Origin: DASQZK01 sp963771005
GTDB lineage: Bacteria > Bacteroidota > Bacteroidia > Bacteroidales > GCA-2748055
DNA: 64,000 nucleotides
Assembly: GCA_963771005.1 (NCBI GenBank)
Contig: CAVYRO010000002.1
Span: 62,001-126,000 of the forward strand
Direction: 5' to 3'
In this document: piece by piece, positions 27,074-35,388 of the stretch
Layout: the number at the start of each line of letters is the position of its first letter
How positions within the stretch are numbered: the stretch's first letter is position 1
The notes under the pieces: generated by a model
Seen by the model: only the letters and a program-made list of their open reading frames with translations
Told to the model about the DNA's origin: nothing
Database searches by the model: none
Program-made: the position numbers and the translations under genes

Positions 27074-27793
27074 ATGGCCGGAAACAGCCGGAAAATACCT
27101 CATTACAGGCAGTTGTACGAATTGTTACGAAAACAGATCGTGGACGGGTTTTATAAGGAAGACGACATTCTTCCCTCGGAGAATGAACTTTGCGCAGTCC
27201 ACAGCCTGACCCGGCCAACCGTAAGGCATGCGCTGGATGCCCTGGTCAACGAGGGATTTATCAGCAAACACCAGGGTAAGGGAAGCATAGTGCATAAACT
27301 GCCTAAGGGGATCGGGATCCTTTCCATCGCCGGAACCACATCGGCGCTGGGCGCGGGGAACCTGCGATCGGATATCCTTGTGAAGCCCCGGGCACAGTCA
27401 TGGGATGAAGATTTTATGTTCAGTCTGAATCCGAATGAGAGGGCGGCAGGATGCATTTACATGGAAAGGCTTCGGTATTTCAATGAAAAACCGATTTTCT
27501 ATGATATCAACTACATCCCGAATATCAACCTGCCCCGGTTTACAAGCCGTAATTTTGAGAACAAATCCCTTTTTGACATTCTCCGTTCGGCATATCGTAT
27601 CGAGATCAAGGGAGGGGAACAGAAACTGCGGGCAATAAAATCCGGCAGCAGTGTAGCCGGATTCCTGGGTATAGGCCTGGGTGATCCCGTGTTGCATCTC
27701 GAACGGAGATTCGAGACCAACAGGCAAAATTTCCATATTTATTCCTCTATTTTCTGCAATACAACAGACCAGGCAGTATATGGAATTTTTTAA
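27074..27793 (+). CDS. GntR-family (HutC-type, UTRA) transcriptional regulator
   Basis: 239 residues. The N-terminal winged helix is clear (PHYRQLYELLRKQIVDG, DILPSENELCAVHSLTRPTVRHALD, GFISKHQGKGSIV). The C-terminal 150 residues have the UTRA ligand-binding pattern (AGCIYMERLRYFNEKPIFYD, GLGDPVLHLERRFET). In Bacteroidota, regulators of this type control fucose or rhamnose-type operons. It is followed, after 211 bp, by rhaD-rhaB-rhaA, so L-rhamnose, rhamnulose or a phosphorylated intermediate is the probable effector. Confidence 0.9.
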   Translation: MAGNSRKIPHYRQLYELLRKQIVDGFYKEDDILPSENELCAVHSLTRPTVRHALDALVNEGFISKHQGKGSIVHKLPKGIGILSIAGTTSALGAGNLRSDILVKPRAQSWDEDFMFSLNPNERAAGCIYMERLRYFNEKPIFYDINYIPNINLPRFTSRNFENKSLFDILRSAYRIEIKGGEQKLRAIKSGSSVAGFLGIGLGDPVLHLERRFETNRQNFHIYSSIFCNTTDQAVYGIF

Positions 27794-28004
27794 GATCCCG
27801 GGATACTGTTTTCATCCGGATACGCTGATTATTTCAGATATTTCCCTATTTTTACAGGGGTTTTGGAGGATCGGACCTGTTCTGCGGACAGATTTCGTTG
27901 ATCTTCCTTCATCCTGTTGATCCCGGCATATTGAAACGGATGCGACCCATTACCATAAGCCGGTCTCATCCGGGGACCGGGCGCCCTGAACATTTGATTG
28001 CAAC

Positions 28005-28841
28005 ATGAAAGAAGCAATTTTAACAAACAAAACGATCCAGAAAAAGATACTGGAAGTGGCCGAACTGGCGCAATATCTCTGGCAAAGAGGATGGGCCGAG
28101 CGAAACGCCGGTAATATATCGGTCAACCTCACCGAGCTTGTAAACGCTGAGATCAGTGAAATGGACCGGTACCCCGTGTTCGAATTAACAACTTCGTATC
28201 CTTCCATAGGTGACGGATATTTTTTTGTGACGGGCACCGGGAAAAGAATGCGCGATCTCGCCCGGAATCCGATGAAAAATGCCTGTATCATTAAAATGAA
28301 CCAACAGGGGAACAGCTATCATATCATTTCGAAGAACAAGAAGAATTTGTACGATTTTCGTCCTACATCCGAGTTACCCACCCATCTTGCCATCCATGAT
28401 ATCCTGGTGAAGACAGAGTCGCCCAACCGCGCGGTAGTTCATACCCATCCCAACGAATTGGTTGCCCTTACCCAGATCCCGGAATTCCAGGAGGAAGTGA
28501 GCCTGAATAAGCTACTATGGGGTATGCATCCCGAATCGGTGGTATTCGTGCCCAACGGTCTGGCCCTTATTCCTTATATTCTCCCCGGTACCACTAAAAT
28601 CGCTGACGCCACGCTGAAACGGATAACGGATCATAATGTGGTTATGTGGGAGAAACACGGGGCATTCGCCGTAGGGGAAACCGTCTTCGATGCCTTCGAT
28701 ATGATCGACATCCTTTCCAAGTCGGCCCGCATATTCTTCATGGTGAAACAGGCGGGATATGAGCCGGAAGGGCTTACCGATGCCCAACTGGAAGAACTAA
28801 AAGCAGCCTATCATTCCAAAGAACTGAAAATATGGGAGTAA
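28005..28841 (+). CDS. rhaD: Rhamnulose-1-phosphate aldolase
   Basis: 278 residues, close to E. coli RhaD (274). A class II aldolase with the zinc ligands HTHPNE and a later His in EKHGAFAVG. RGWAERNAGNISVNLTE is the substrate-phosphate-binding start of the family and FFVTGTGKRMRDLARNP is typical of RhaD. It cleaves L-rhamnulose-1-phosphate to DHAP and L-lactaldehyde in the cytoplasm. L-fuculose-phosphate aldolase is less likely because FucA is about 60 residues shorter. Its end overlaps rhaB by 10 bp. Confidence 0.9.
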   Translation: MKEAILTNKTIQKKILEVAELAQYLWQRGWAERNAGNISVNLTELVNAEISEMDRYPVFELTTSYPSIGDGYFFVTGTGKRMRDLARNPMKNACIIKMNQQGNSYHIISKNKKNLYDFRPTSELPTHLAIHDILVKTESPNRAVVHTHPNELVALTQIPEFQEEVSLNKLLWGMHPESVVFVPNGLALIPYILPGTTKIADATLKRITDHNVVMWEKHGAFAVGETVFDAFDMIDILSKSARIFFMVKQAGYEPEGLTDAQLEELKAAYHSKELKIWE

Positions 28842-30316
28842 ATCATTTTCTGGCGGTTGATCTGGGTGCGGAAAGCGGACGCACCGTAGCAGGTATCCTG
28901 GAGGACAAGCATCTCTTCCTTGAGGAAATACACCGGTTTCAGACAGGCATGATCCAGCTTGACGGTCACTTCTACTGGAATATTTATTATTTCTATGAGG
29001 AGATCCTCAATTCTATCAGGATATGTAAAAATGAGGATCAAATTAAACCCGAATCCATCGGGATCGATACCTGGGGAGTCGACTTCGGTCTCCTTGCCGC
29101 CGACGGCTCGCTCTGCAGGATCCCTTATGCATACAGGGATCCGCAGTCGGTACAGGGAATGAATGATTTTTTTACTGAAAAAATGGCTGCCGGAAGTATT
29201 TATATTCTGACAGGAATAGCAATGCAACCCTTCAATTCTCTTTTCCATCTCTATGCCATGAAAAAGAAGGGTGACTTTGCGCTTGAGAATGCGCAGAACC
29301 TGCTTTTCATTCCCGATATCCTCAATTACTTCCTTACGGGTATCCGTAAATCGGAATTTACCTTCGCAACCACTTCGCAACTTTACAATCCCATAAGCAG
29401 GAATTGGGAGAAGAAACTTTTCAATCTTCTGGATATCGACGTTTCGATCATGAGCGATATCGTAAATCCCGGCACCGTGATCGGGATGATGGAACCATCT
29501 GTAGCCCGGCAGGCGGGGATAAATCCCATACCCGTAGTGGCCGTTTGTTCACATGACACAGGTTCAGCCATTGTGGCCGTGCCTGCCAAGGGAGATGACT
29601 GGGCTTATATCAGTTCGGGTACATGGTCGCTCATGGGCGTCGAGAATCGAACTCCGGTAATCAATGCCAAAAGCGCAGAATATAATTTCACGAACGAAGG
29701 CGGCGCCTCGGGGACTTACCGTTTTCTGAAGAATATCATGGGTCTGTGGCTCCTGCAGCAATGCCGGAAATCCTGGTCCAAGTCCGGAAGGTTGATATCC
29801 TATGACGAGCTTGTAGAGATCGGAAATACGGCTGAACCATTCCAGCGATTTATCGATCCGGATTACATGGGGTTCTACAATCCCGTAGATATGCCCCTGG
29901 CAATCGACGACTACTGCCAGAAAACCGGCCAGGAACCGCCGCAGGCCATCGGGGAATATGTCCGGATCATACTTGAAGGCCTGGCTTTCAAATACAGGTA
30001 CGTCCTGGATCAGCTCAACGAGATATCCGGGAAAACCATCCGGAAGATCCACATCATCGGCGGCGGGACCCAGAACAAGATGCTGTGCCAGTTCACTGCA
30101 AATGTTACGGGTCTCCCTGTGATCTCAGGACCTGCCGAGGGAACCGCAGCAGGAAATATCCTGATGCAGGCTTTTGCCCTGGGCTACCTGAAATCGCTGG
30201 ATGAAATCCGCGAAGTGGTGAGGAATTCTTTCCGTCTCGAAATATACGAACCCAGGCAGGTAGCGGAATGGGAAAAGGCCTATGGTAAATTCCTCCAGGT
30301 CATGAAAAAGATTTGA
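28832..30316 (+). CDS. rhaB: Rhamnulokinase
   Basis: 494 residues (E. coli RhaB is 489). FGGY-kinase fold: the N-terminal nucleotide loop FLAVDLGAESGRTVAG, the substrate segment SIGIDTWGVDFGLL, the second-domain phosphate region SSGTWSLMGVE and the C-terminal adenosine motif HIIGGGTQNKMLCQFTA. It phosphorylates L-rhamnulose at O1. The order rhaD-rhaB-rhaA with overlap to rhaD indicates one operon downstream of the GntR regulator. Confidence 0.93.
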   Translation: MGVNHFLAVDLGAESGRTVAGILEDKHLFLEEIHRFQTGMIQLDGHFYWNIYYFYEEILNSIRICKNEDQIKPESIGIDTWGVDFGLLAADGSLCRIPYAYRDPQSVQGMNDFFTEKMAAGSIYILTGIAMQPFNSLFHLYAMKKKGDFALENAQNLLFIPDILNYFLTGIRKSEFTFATTSQLYNPISRNWEKKLFNLLDIDVSIMSDIVNPGTVIGMMEPSVARQAGINPIPVVAVCSHDTGSAIVAVPAKGDDWAYISSGTWSLMGVENRTPVINAKSAEYNFTNEGGASGTYRFLKNIMGLWLLQQCRKSWSKSGRLISYDELVEIGNTAEPFQRFIDPDYMGFYNPVDMPLAIDDYCQKTGQEPPQAIGEYVRIILEGLAFKYRYVLDQLNEISGKTIRKIHIIGGGTQNKMLCQFTANVTGLPVISGPAEGTAAGNILMQAFALGYLKSLDEIREVVRNSFRLEIYEPRQVAEWEKAYGKFLQVMKKI

Positions 30317-30373
30317 TTATCAACCAGTCATTTTCATCGAAGTCATGCTTCTGATTAAATCATAAAAATATAA

Positions 30374-31648
30374 ATGATGGACAAAAGTACCAGGATTGAA
30401 AAAGCCTATGAAAGCGCACGTGAAAGTTATGCCGAACTGGGTGTCGATACAGAAAAAGCTATGGAAAAACTCGGCGGGATCTCCCTCTCTCTTCACTGTT
30501 GGCAGACGGATGACGTTGCAGGGCTGGAGAAACCCGGTGCGGCTCTTTCAGGCGGGGGCATACAGGCTACGGGAAACTATCCCGGGAAGGCCCGCAATAT
30601 CGAAGAGATTCGAAGCGATATGGAGAAAGTGTACCAACTGCTTCCCGGGAAACACCGGTTCAATATGCACGCCAGTTATGGTGATTTCGGCGGGAGTTTC
30701 GCCGACCGCGATGCGATCCAACCCGCACATTTTCACTCATGGATTGAATGGGCTAACGGCATCGGCGTTAAGCTCGATTTCAACTCCACCCTGTATTCAC
30801 ACCCGAAATCCAATGATGGATTTACCCTTTCAAGCCCGGATGAGAATATCCGGAAATTCTGGGTGGAACATGTAAAAAGATGCCGTGAGATAAGCGCATT
30901 CCTGGGAAGAGGCACCGGCTCCCGGTGCGTACACAACATCTGGATCCCCGACGGTACCAAAGATCTGACGGTAAACCGTTACAATTACAGGGAAACCCTG
31001 CGCCGGTCGCTCGATGAGATCTTTGAAACCGAATATCCGGGTTCGGAAATGGCCGACTCGGTGGAATCCAAGCTCTTCGGCATTGGCAGTGAGGCCTTTG
31101 TGACAGGCAGTCATGAGTTCTACATGGGATACGGACTTACGCGTAACAAGATGATCTGCATCGATATGGGGCATTTTCACCCTACCGAACTGGTGGCCGA
31201 TAAAGTTTCCTCCCTTCTTCTCTTTTCCAATGAACTCATGTTCCATTTCAGCAGGCCCGTCCGCTGGGACAGCGACCATGTGATTATTCTCGACGATCAG
31301 CTCCACGCCATGACCCGGGAGATCGTACGAGCCAATGCCCTTGGACGGGTGAATATAGGTCTCGATTTCTTCGATGCCAGCATTAACAGGGTAGGAGCCT
31401 ATGTGATCGGCGCCCGTTCAACACAGGTTAGTTTTCTCCAGTCGTTGCTGGAGCCAACCACAAAGATCCGGGAGTATGAAAATGCAGGTTACGGGTTCGA
31501 AAAACTGGCCCTTCTTGAAGCGGTCAAAATGCTGCCTTTTGCCGATGTCTGGAATTACCACTGCCTGAAAAACAATGTGCCGCCGGCTCATGATTACATA
31601 CAGGAAATCCGGGAATACGAAGAAAACGTCCTTTCGAAAAGATCGTAG
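30374..31648 (+). CDS. rhaA: L-rhamnose isomerase
   Basis: 424 residues (E. coli RhaA is 419). Conserved segments include ISLSLHCWQTDDVAGLE, KHRFNMHASYGDFGG, CVHNIWIPDGTKD and CIDMGHFHPTE, carrying the metal-binding His, Asp and Glu side chains of the TIM barrel. It converts L-rhamnose to L-rhamnulose using a divalent metal. Two adjacent ATG codons (30374, 30377) are both possible starts. It is the last gene of the rhamnose operon; no transporter or lactaldehyde enzyme follows directly. Confidence 0.94.
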   Translation: MMDKSTRIEKAYESARESYAELGVDTEKAMEKLGGISLSLHCWQTDDVAGLEKPGAALSGGGIQATGNYPGKARNIEEIRSDMEKVYQLLPGKHRFNMHASYGDFGGSFADRDAIQPAHFHSWIEWANGIGVKLDFNSTLYSHPKSNDGFTLSSPDENIRKFWVEHVKRCREISAFLGRGTGSRCVHNIWIPDGTKDLTVNRYNYRETLRRSLDEIFETEYPGSEMADSVESKLFGIGSEAFVTGSHEFYMGYGLTRNKMICIDMGHFHPTELVADKVSSLLLFSNELMFHFSRPVRWDSDHVIILDDQLHAMTREIVRANALGRVNIGLDFFDASINRVGAYVIGARSTQVSFLQSLLEPTTKIREYENAGYGFEKLALLEAVKMLPFADVWNYHCLKNNVPPAHDYIQEIREYEENVLSKRS

Positions 31649-31687
31649 GGATATTTGCTTGGATACTGGATTTTGCGGTTGCACTGG

Positions 31688-31896
31688 CTACCCCTAAATC
31701 CCCTGGGGACTTTTACGTCATGAAGATGATGAAGCTCTTCAAGTTAGCAGAATCTTCTCTCCCGCGATTGCGGAGGACGCCGGTCCATGTTTTATTCTCA
31801 AACCCTGAAGTATCGCAAAGTCCCCTTCAGGGGATTTAGGGGTAGTCAGCCGGAAATTCCAGTACAGTCACAAAGTCCCCAGGGGATTTAGGGGTA
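31688..31896. repeat. Three copies of a ~27-bp palindrome-bearing repeat
   Basis: Copies at 31688-31714 (minus orientation), 31817-31845 (plus) and 31872-31896 (plus). Each contains AAAGTCCCC, then (TTC)AGGGG and ATTTAGGGGTA. The CCCC/GGGG core can form a small hairpin. Copies 1 and 3 share the same core; copy 2 has TTC inserted at its centre. The third copy runs into the end of the oxidoreductase gene and supplies its last two codons and stop. Confidence 0.9.
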
Positions 31897-32889
31897 TTCC
31901 GGCATCGTATCCTCCTTATAACTAACCCCCGCTTCTTTTCTGACGGCATCGAGCAATTCCATCAGGCTGAGGCTGAAATCAAGGGGAACGATATCCGATT
32001 CGGTCCTGCCCTCACGCAGGCATCGCATTACCTCCTCTGCCTCATACTCATATCCGTTCTTCCGGATATCCAGCCGGATATGCTCAGGTTCCTCTCCATC
32101 CGTGAACAAGGTGAGTGTTGTAGGTTTGAACCATTTCCTGTGGATTTGGATCCTTCCCCGGGTGCCGCAGATCTCGGCCGATGTATCCGTATCGACCAGG
32201 AAGGTGCTCATCAGGCTGGCCATTGCGCCGTTTTTATAGCCGAAGATCATGCTGCAACTCTCATCGATACCCGTTTCCCCAATCACCGGTATGGCTCTGA
32301 TGGTTTCAGGGACACCCAGGACCAGGAGACTCAGGAAGATGGGGTAAATACCGATGTCGAGAATCGTTCCCCCGCCAAGCTCCGGGTTGAAAAGACGGCC
32401 GGAGGGATGATACTCGGTTTTAAAACCGAAATCTGCCCGGAGGGCTTTGATTTCACCGATACGCCCATCACGGATATATTCCAGGGCACGGGTCATGGCC
32501 GGTATGAAACGAGTCCAGAGGGCTTCCATATAGAAAACCTTCTTTTCCCGGGCCAGTGCAGCTATTTCCTTGAATTGTACTGCATTCATGGTTGCCGGTT
32601 TTTCGCAGAGCACCGCCTTACCGGCCGCGAGGCATTTTTTGCTCAGTTCATGATGACGGTGATGCGGCGTTGCAATGTAAATGATGTCGACATCTTCATC
32701 ATGGATGAGATCGTCGTAATTGCCATAGGAGACCATAGCCCCGTATTCCATGGCAAATTCATCCGCTCTTCCGCTGTCCCGCGAACCCACAGCATACAAT
32801 ATCCCATTTTCGGTGATGGAAAGGCCCTTAGCAAACTGGTGGGCTATTTTTCCCGGGCCCAGAATTCCCCAGTTGTATTTTTTTTTCAT
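31888..32889 (-). CDS. Gfo/Idh/MocA-family oxidoreductase
   Basis: 333 residues. A Rossmann NAD(P)-binding start (WGILGPGKIAHQFAKGL), then VDIIYIATPHHRHHELSKKCL and the family EKP motif in VLCEKPATMN, with the substrate domain after residue 125 (FGFKTEYHPSGRLFNPELGGGTILDIGIYP). It is probably a sugar or cyclitol dehydrogenase; the trans-1,2-dihydrobenzenediol-like subgroup fits but substrate is unknown. The final Tyr-Pro and stop are encoded inside a dispersed repeat copy, so the C-terminus may have been altered by repeat insertion. It is convergent with rhaA. Confidence 0.87.
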   Translation of the reverse strand: MKKKYNWGILGPGKIAHQFAKGLSITENGILYAVGSRDSGRADEFAMEYGAMVSYGNYDDLIHDEDVDIIYIATPHHRHHELSKKCLAAGKAVLCEKPATMNAVQFKEIAALAREKKVFYMEALWTRFIPAMTRALEYIRDGRIGEIKALRADFGFKTEYHPSGRLFNPELGGGTILDIGIYPIFLSLLVLGVPETIRAIPVIGETGIDESCSMIFGYKNGAMASLMSTFLVDTDTSAEICGTRGRIQIHRKWFKPTTLTLFTDGEEPEHIRLDIRKNGYEYEAEEVMRCLREGRTESDIVPLDFSLSLMELLDAVRKEAGVSYKEDTMPEYP

Positions 32890-33023
32890 CGGAAGGTATT
32901 TTGCGTCTTTATATCCAGTTAGTTGAACAAGTGAAACAGGAACACATGTTTCCCGGCAACATTTTATAGGTTAACATATCCGCTGCGGCAGGGTTTTACA
33001 GGGAGAAAAAAAAGAAATGATTT

Positions 33024-34016
33024 TCAGCTGTTGAGAATGCCTTCGATACGGAATAGTTCATCCTCCGAAAAATTCCGGTTATTGAGCATCTGAAGATTAT
33101 CATCGAGTTGCTCAGCACTGCTTGCCCCAATGAGCACGGAGGTGATCCGCGGATCTCTCAGGATCCAGGCCAGTGCCATTTGTGCCAGGGACTGGCCTCT
33201 TTCAGCTGCCATTGTGTTCAGCTTTCCGATCTTATCCAATTTTTCCTTTGTGATCTGGTCTTTATGGAGAAAGCTGTGTTCCTTGCTCGCTCTTGAGCCT
33301 TCAGGGATGCCTCCCAGGTATTTACCGGTGAGCATTCCCTGTGCAAGGGGGGAGAACGGGATGCAGCCTATTCCTTCTTCCCCTAACACATCAAGCAGTC
33401 CGTCTTCCACCCACCGTTCAAACATGGAGTATTTGGGTTGATGGATAAGGCAGGGCGTACCCAGTGTATTCAGGATCTTTGCTGCGGCCCTCGTCTTTTC
33501 TGCACTGTAATTGGAAATCCCGGCATAAAGCGCTTTACCCTGCCGCACGATGTGATCGAGCGCCATCATCGTTTCTTCGAGAGGTGTGTCGGGATCGGGA
33601 CGGTGATGGTAGAAAATATCCACATATTCGAGTCCCATCCGCTTCAGGCTCTGATCGAGACTCGATACCAGGTATTTACGCGATCCCCATTCTCCGTAGG
33701 GTCCCGGCCACATGTAATAACCCGCCTTGCTGGAGATGATCATCTGGTCGCGGTATGCACCGAAATCAGCCTTAAGGATCCTGCCGAAATTCTCCTCGGC
33801 CGAACCGGCGGGCGGGCCGTAGTTATTGGCAAGATCGAAATGGGTGATCCCCGAATCAAAGGCATGGCGGATGACATTCCTTCCATTCTCGAATATATCC
33901 ACTCCGCCGAAGTTATGCCAGAGGCCAAGTGAAATTGCGGGAAGTCTGACACCGCTTTTGCCGCAGCGGTTATATGTCATCCGGTCGTACCGGTTCTCTG
34001 AAGGTTTATGTACCAT
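33024..34016 (-). CDS. Aldo/keto reductase, YghZ/GPR-like (L-glyceraldehyde 3-phosphate reductase type)
   Basis: 330 residues. The N-terminus (RYDRMTYNRCGKSGVRLPAI) and SLGLWHNFGG, THFDLANNYGPPAGSAEENFG, GPYGEWGSRKYLVSSLDQS and VDIFYHHRPDPDTPLEETM closely follow E. coli YghZ. The catalytic Tyr is in NNYGPP, the Lys in SSKAGYYM and the His in YHHRPD. Such enzymes reduce L-glyceraldehyde-3-phosphate, methylglyoxal and related short aldehydes with NADPH. Near the rhamnose operon, a plausible role is reduction of L-lactaldehyde to 1,2-propanediol (inference). Confidence 0.9.
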   Translation of the reverse strand: MVHKPSENRYDRMTYNRCGKSGVRLPAISLGLWHNFGGVDIFENGRNVIRHAFDSGITHFDLANNYGPPAGSAEENFGRILKADFGAYRDQMIISSKAGYYMWPGPYGEWGSRKYLVSSLDQSLKRMGLEYVDIFYHHRPDPDTPLEETMMALDHIVRQGKALYAGISNYSAEKTRAAAKILNTLGTPCLIHQPKYSMFERWVEDGLLDVLGEEGIGCIPFSPLAQGMLTGKYLGGIPEGSRASKEHSFLHKDQITKEKLDKIGKLNTMAAERGQSLAQMALAWILRDPRITSVLIGASSAEQLDDNLQMLNNRNFSEDELFRIEGILNS

Positions 34017-34104
34017 GGTCGGGTTATTTTGTTAAAGGTAACAATGTTAAGGAATTCGGCCCGTTTCGGCAATTTTTTTAGTATTTTTCGCAAAAATCCC
34101 ATTT

Positions 34105-35382
34105 ATGAAGCGCAGGAAATTTCTCATGTCCCTGCCCGCGGCAGGAATGCTTCCCGGGTTTTTATCCGGGACAAACACCGCCAGCAACGAAAGCTACTTC
34201 GCGAAAATACCGGGGAGTGATGATTTAAGCCGTAACTATTGGCTGAGTGTGTTGGAACGCCTGGCCAGACCAGTTCTCAGGAACCTTTCCGCGGGAACGC
34301 TCCGGTTGAATATGCCTGTCGAATCCCGCGATGGATTTGAGGATTCACGCCGGCAGGTGAGTCACCTGGAAGCTTTCGGCCGGCTGATGGCCGGTATTGC
34401 TCCATGGCTCGGCTGCGGAGGGATCGATTCACCCACGGAAGCAGATCTGCAGGAAACTATTTTAAAGGACTACTACAAGGCGATGAAAAATGCCGTTGAC
34501 CCGGCCTCTCCCGATTTTATGAATTTTACGGAGGGGCGCCAGCCGGTCGTTGATGCTGCCTTCCTGGTGCAGGGATTGCTGAGGGCCCCGGATGTTCTTT
34601 TCCGGCCCCTTGAAAAAGAAGTAAAGGAAAATCTCCGAAAGGCCCTCATCTCCTCAAGGGTGACTAACCCGGCATATAATAACTGGCTTCTTTTTTCGGC
34701 TCTCGTCGAAGCAGCGCTAATGGAATTTTATGGTGAAGGCGATATGATGAGGATAAGCTACGCCGTCAATAAACACAACGAATGGTATGTTGGCGACGGG
34801 ACCTACGGCGACGGACCTGAGTATCACTGGGATTATTACAATGCCTATGTGATCCATCCGATGCTTGTTGACCTGGGTACCGTGCTGACTAAGAAGGGGA
34901 TGGCCAAGCAGGAATGGTTCCAGATAGTCCTTGAACGGGCACGGCGTTATGCAGAGATACAGGAGAGACTGATCTCGCCGGAAGGAACGTACCCGGCTTA
35001 CGGCCGCTCACTGGCATACCGTTTCGGAGCCCTGCAGGTGCTGGCTCAGATGGCCCTTATGGAAAACCTGCCGGAAAACGTATCTCACGGACAGGTAAAA
35101 ACAGCCATGTCGGCAGTCATCCACCGGATGGCCGACATGCCGGGGACCTTCGATGAGAAAGGCTGGCTGCAGATCGGATTCTGCGGGAAACAACCCGAAA
35201 TAGGAGAGAATTATATCTCCACCGGCAGCCTTTATCTTTGCAGTGAGGCGCTTCTGCCCCTCGGTCTTCCACCCGGCCATGAATTCTGGACATCCTCCTT
35301 CACCGACTGGACAGCCAGGAAAGCCTGGTCGGGACAGTCATTTCCCATTGATCATGCATTGCACACAAATGAACTAAAATAG
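34105..35382 (+). CDS. DUF2264 exported protein (putative uronate/glycan hydrolase)
   Basis: 425 residues with a twin-arginine-like signal (MKRRKFLMSLPAAGMLPGF). The mature part matches DUF2264: YWLSVLERLARPVLRNLSAG, HLEAFGRLMAGIAPWLG, NNWLLFSALVEAALMEF and GDGPEYHWDYYNAYVIHPM, an (alpha/alpha) barrel pattern. Some DUF2264 proteins are grouped with glycoside hydrolases acting on uronic acids, but the exact activity here is not determined. It is followed after only 6 bp by a GH88 unsaturated glucuronyl hydrolase, a strong hint of joint action on lyase products. Confidence 0.82.
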   Translation: MKRRKFLMSLPAAGMLPGFLSGTNTASNESYFAKIPGSDDLSRNYWLSVLERLARPVLRNLSAGTLRLNMPVESRDGFEDSRRQVSHLEAFGRLMAGIAPWLGCGGIDSPTEADLQETILKDYYKAMKNAVDPASPDFMNFTEGRQPVVDAAFLVQGLLRAPDVLFRPLEKEVKENLRKALISSRVTNPAYNNWLLFSALVEAALMEFYGEGDMMRISYAVNKHNEWYVGDGTYGDGPEYHWDYYNAYVIHPMLVDLGTVLTKKGMAKQEWFQIVLERARRYAEIQERLISPEGTYPAYGRSLAYRFGALQVLAQMALMENLPENVSHGQVKTAMSAVIHRMADMPGTFDEKGWLQIGFCGKQPEIGENYISTGSLYLCSEALLPLGLPPGHEFWTSSFTDWTARKAWSGQSFPIDHALHTNELK

Positions 35383-35388
35383 AGTCCC

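Noticed and set aside
31492..31500. TTCGA-type T-loop sequences suggesting a tRNA
   Set aside because: They lie inside rhaA coding sequence with no matching acceptor or anticodon stems; no tRNA or rRNA gene was recognised in the window.
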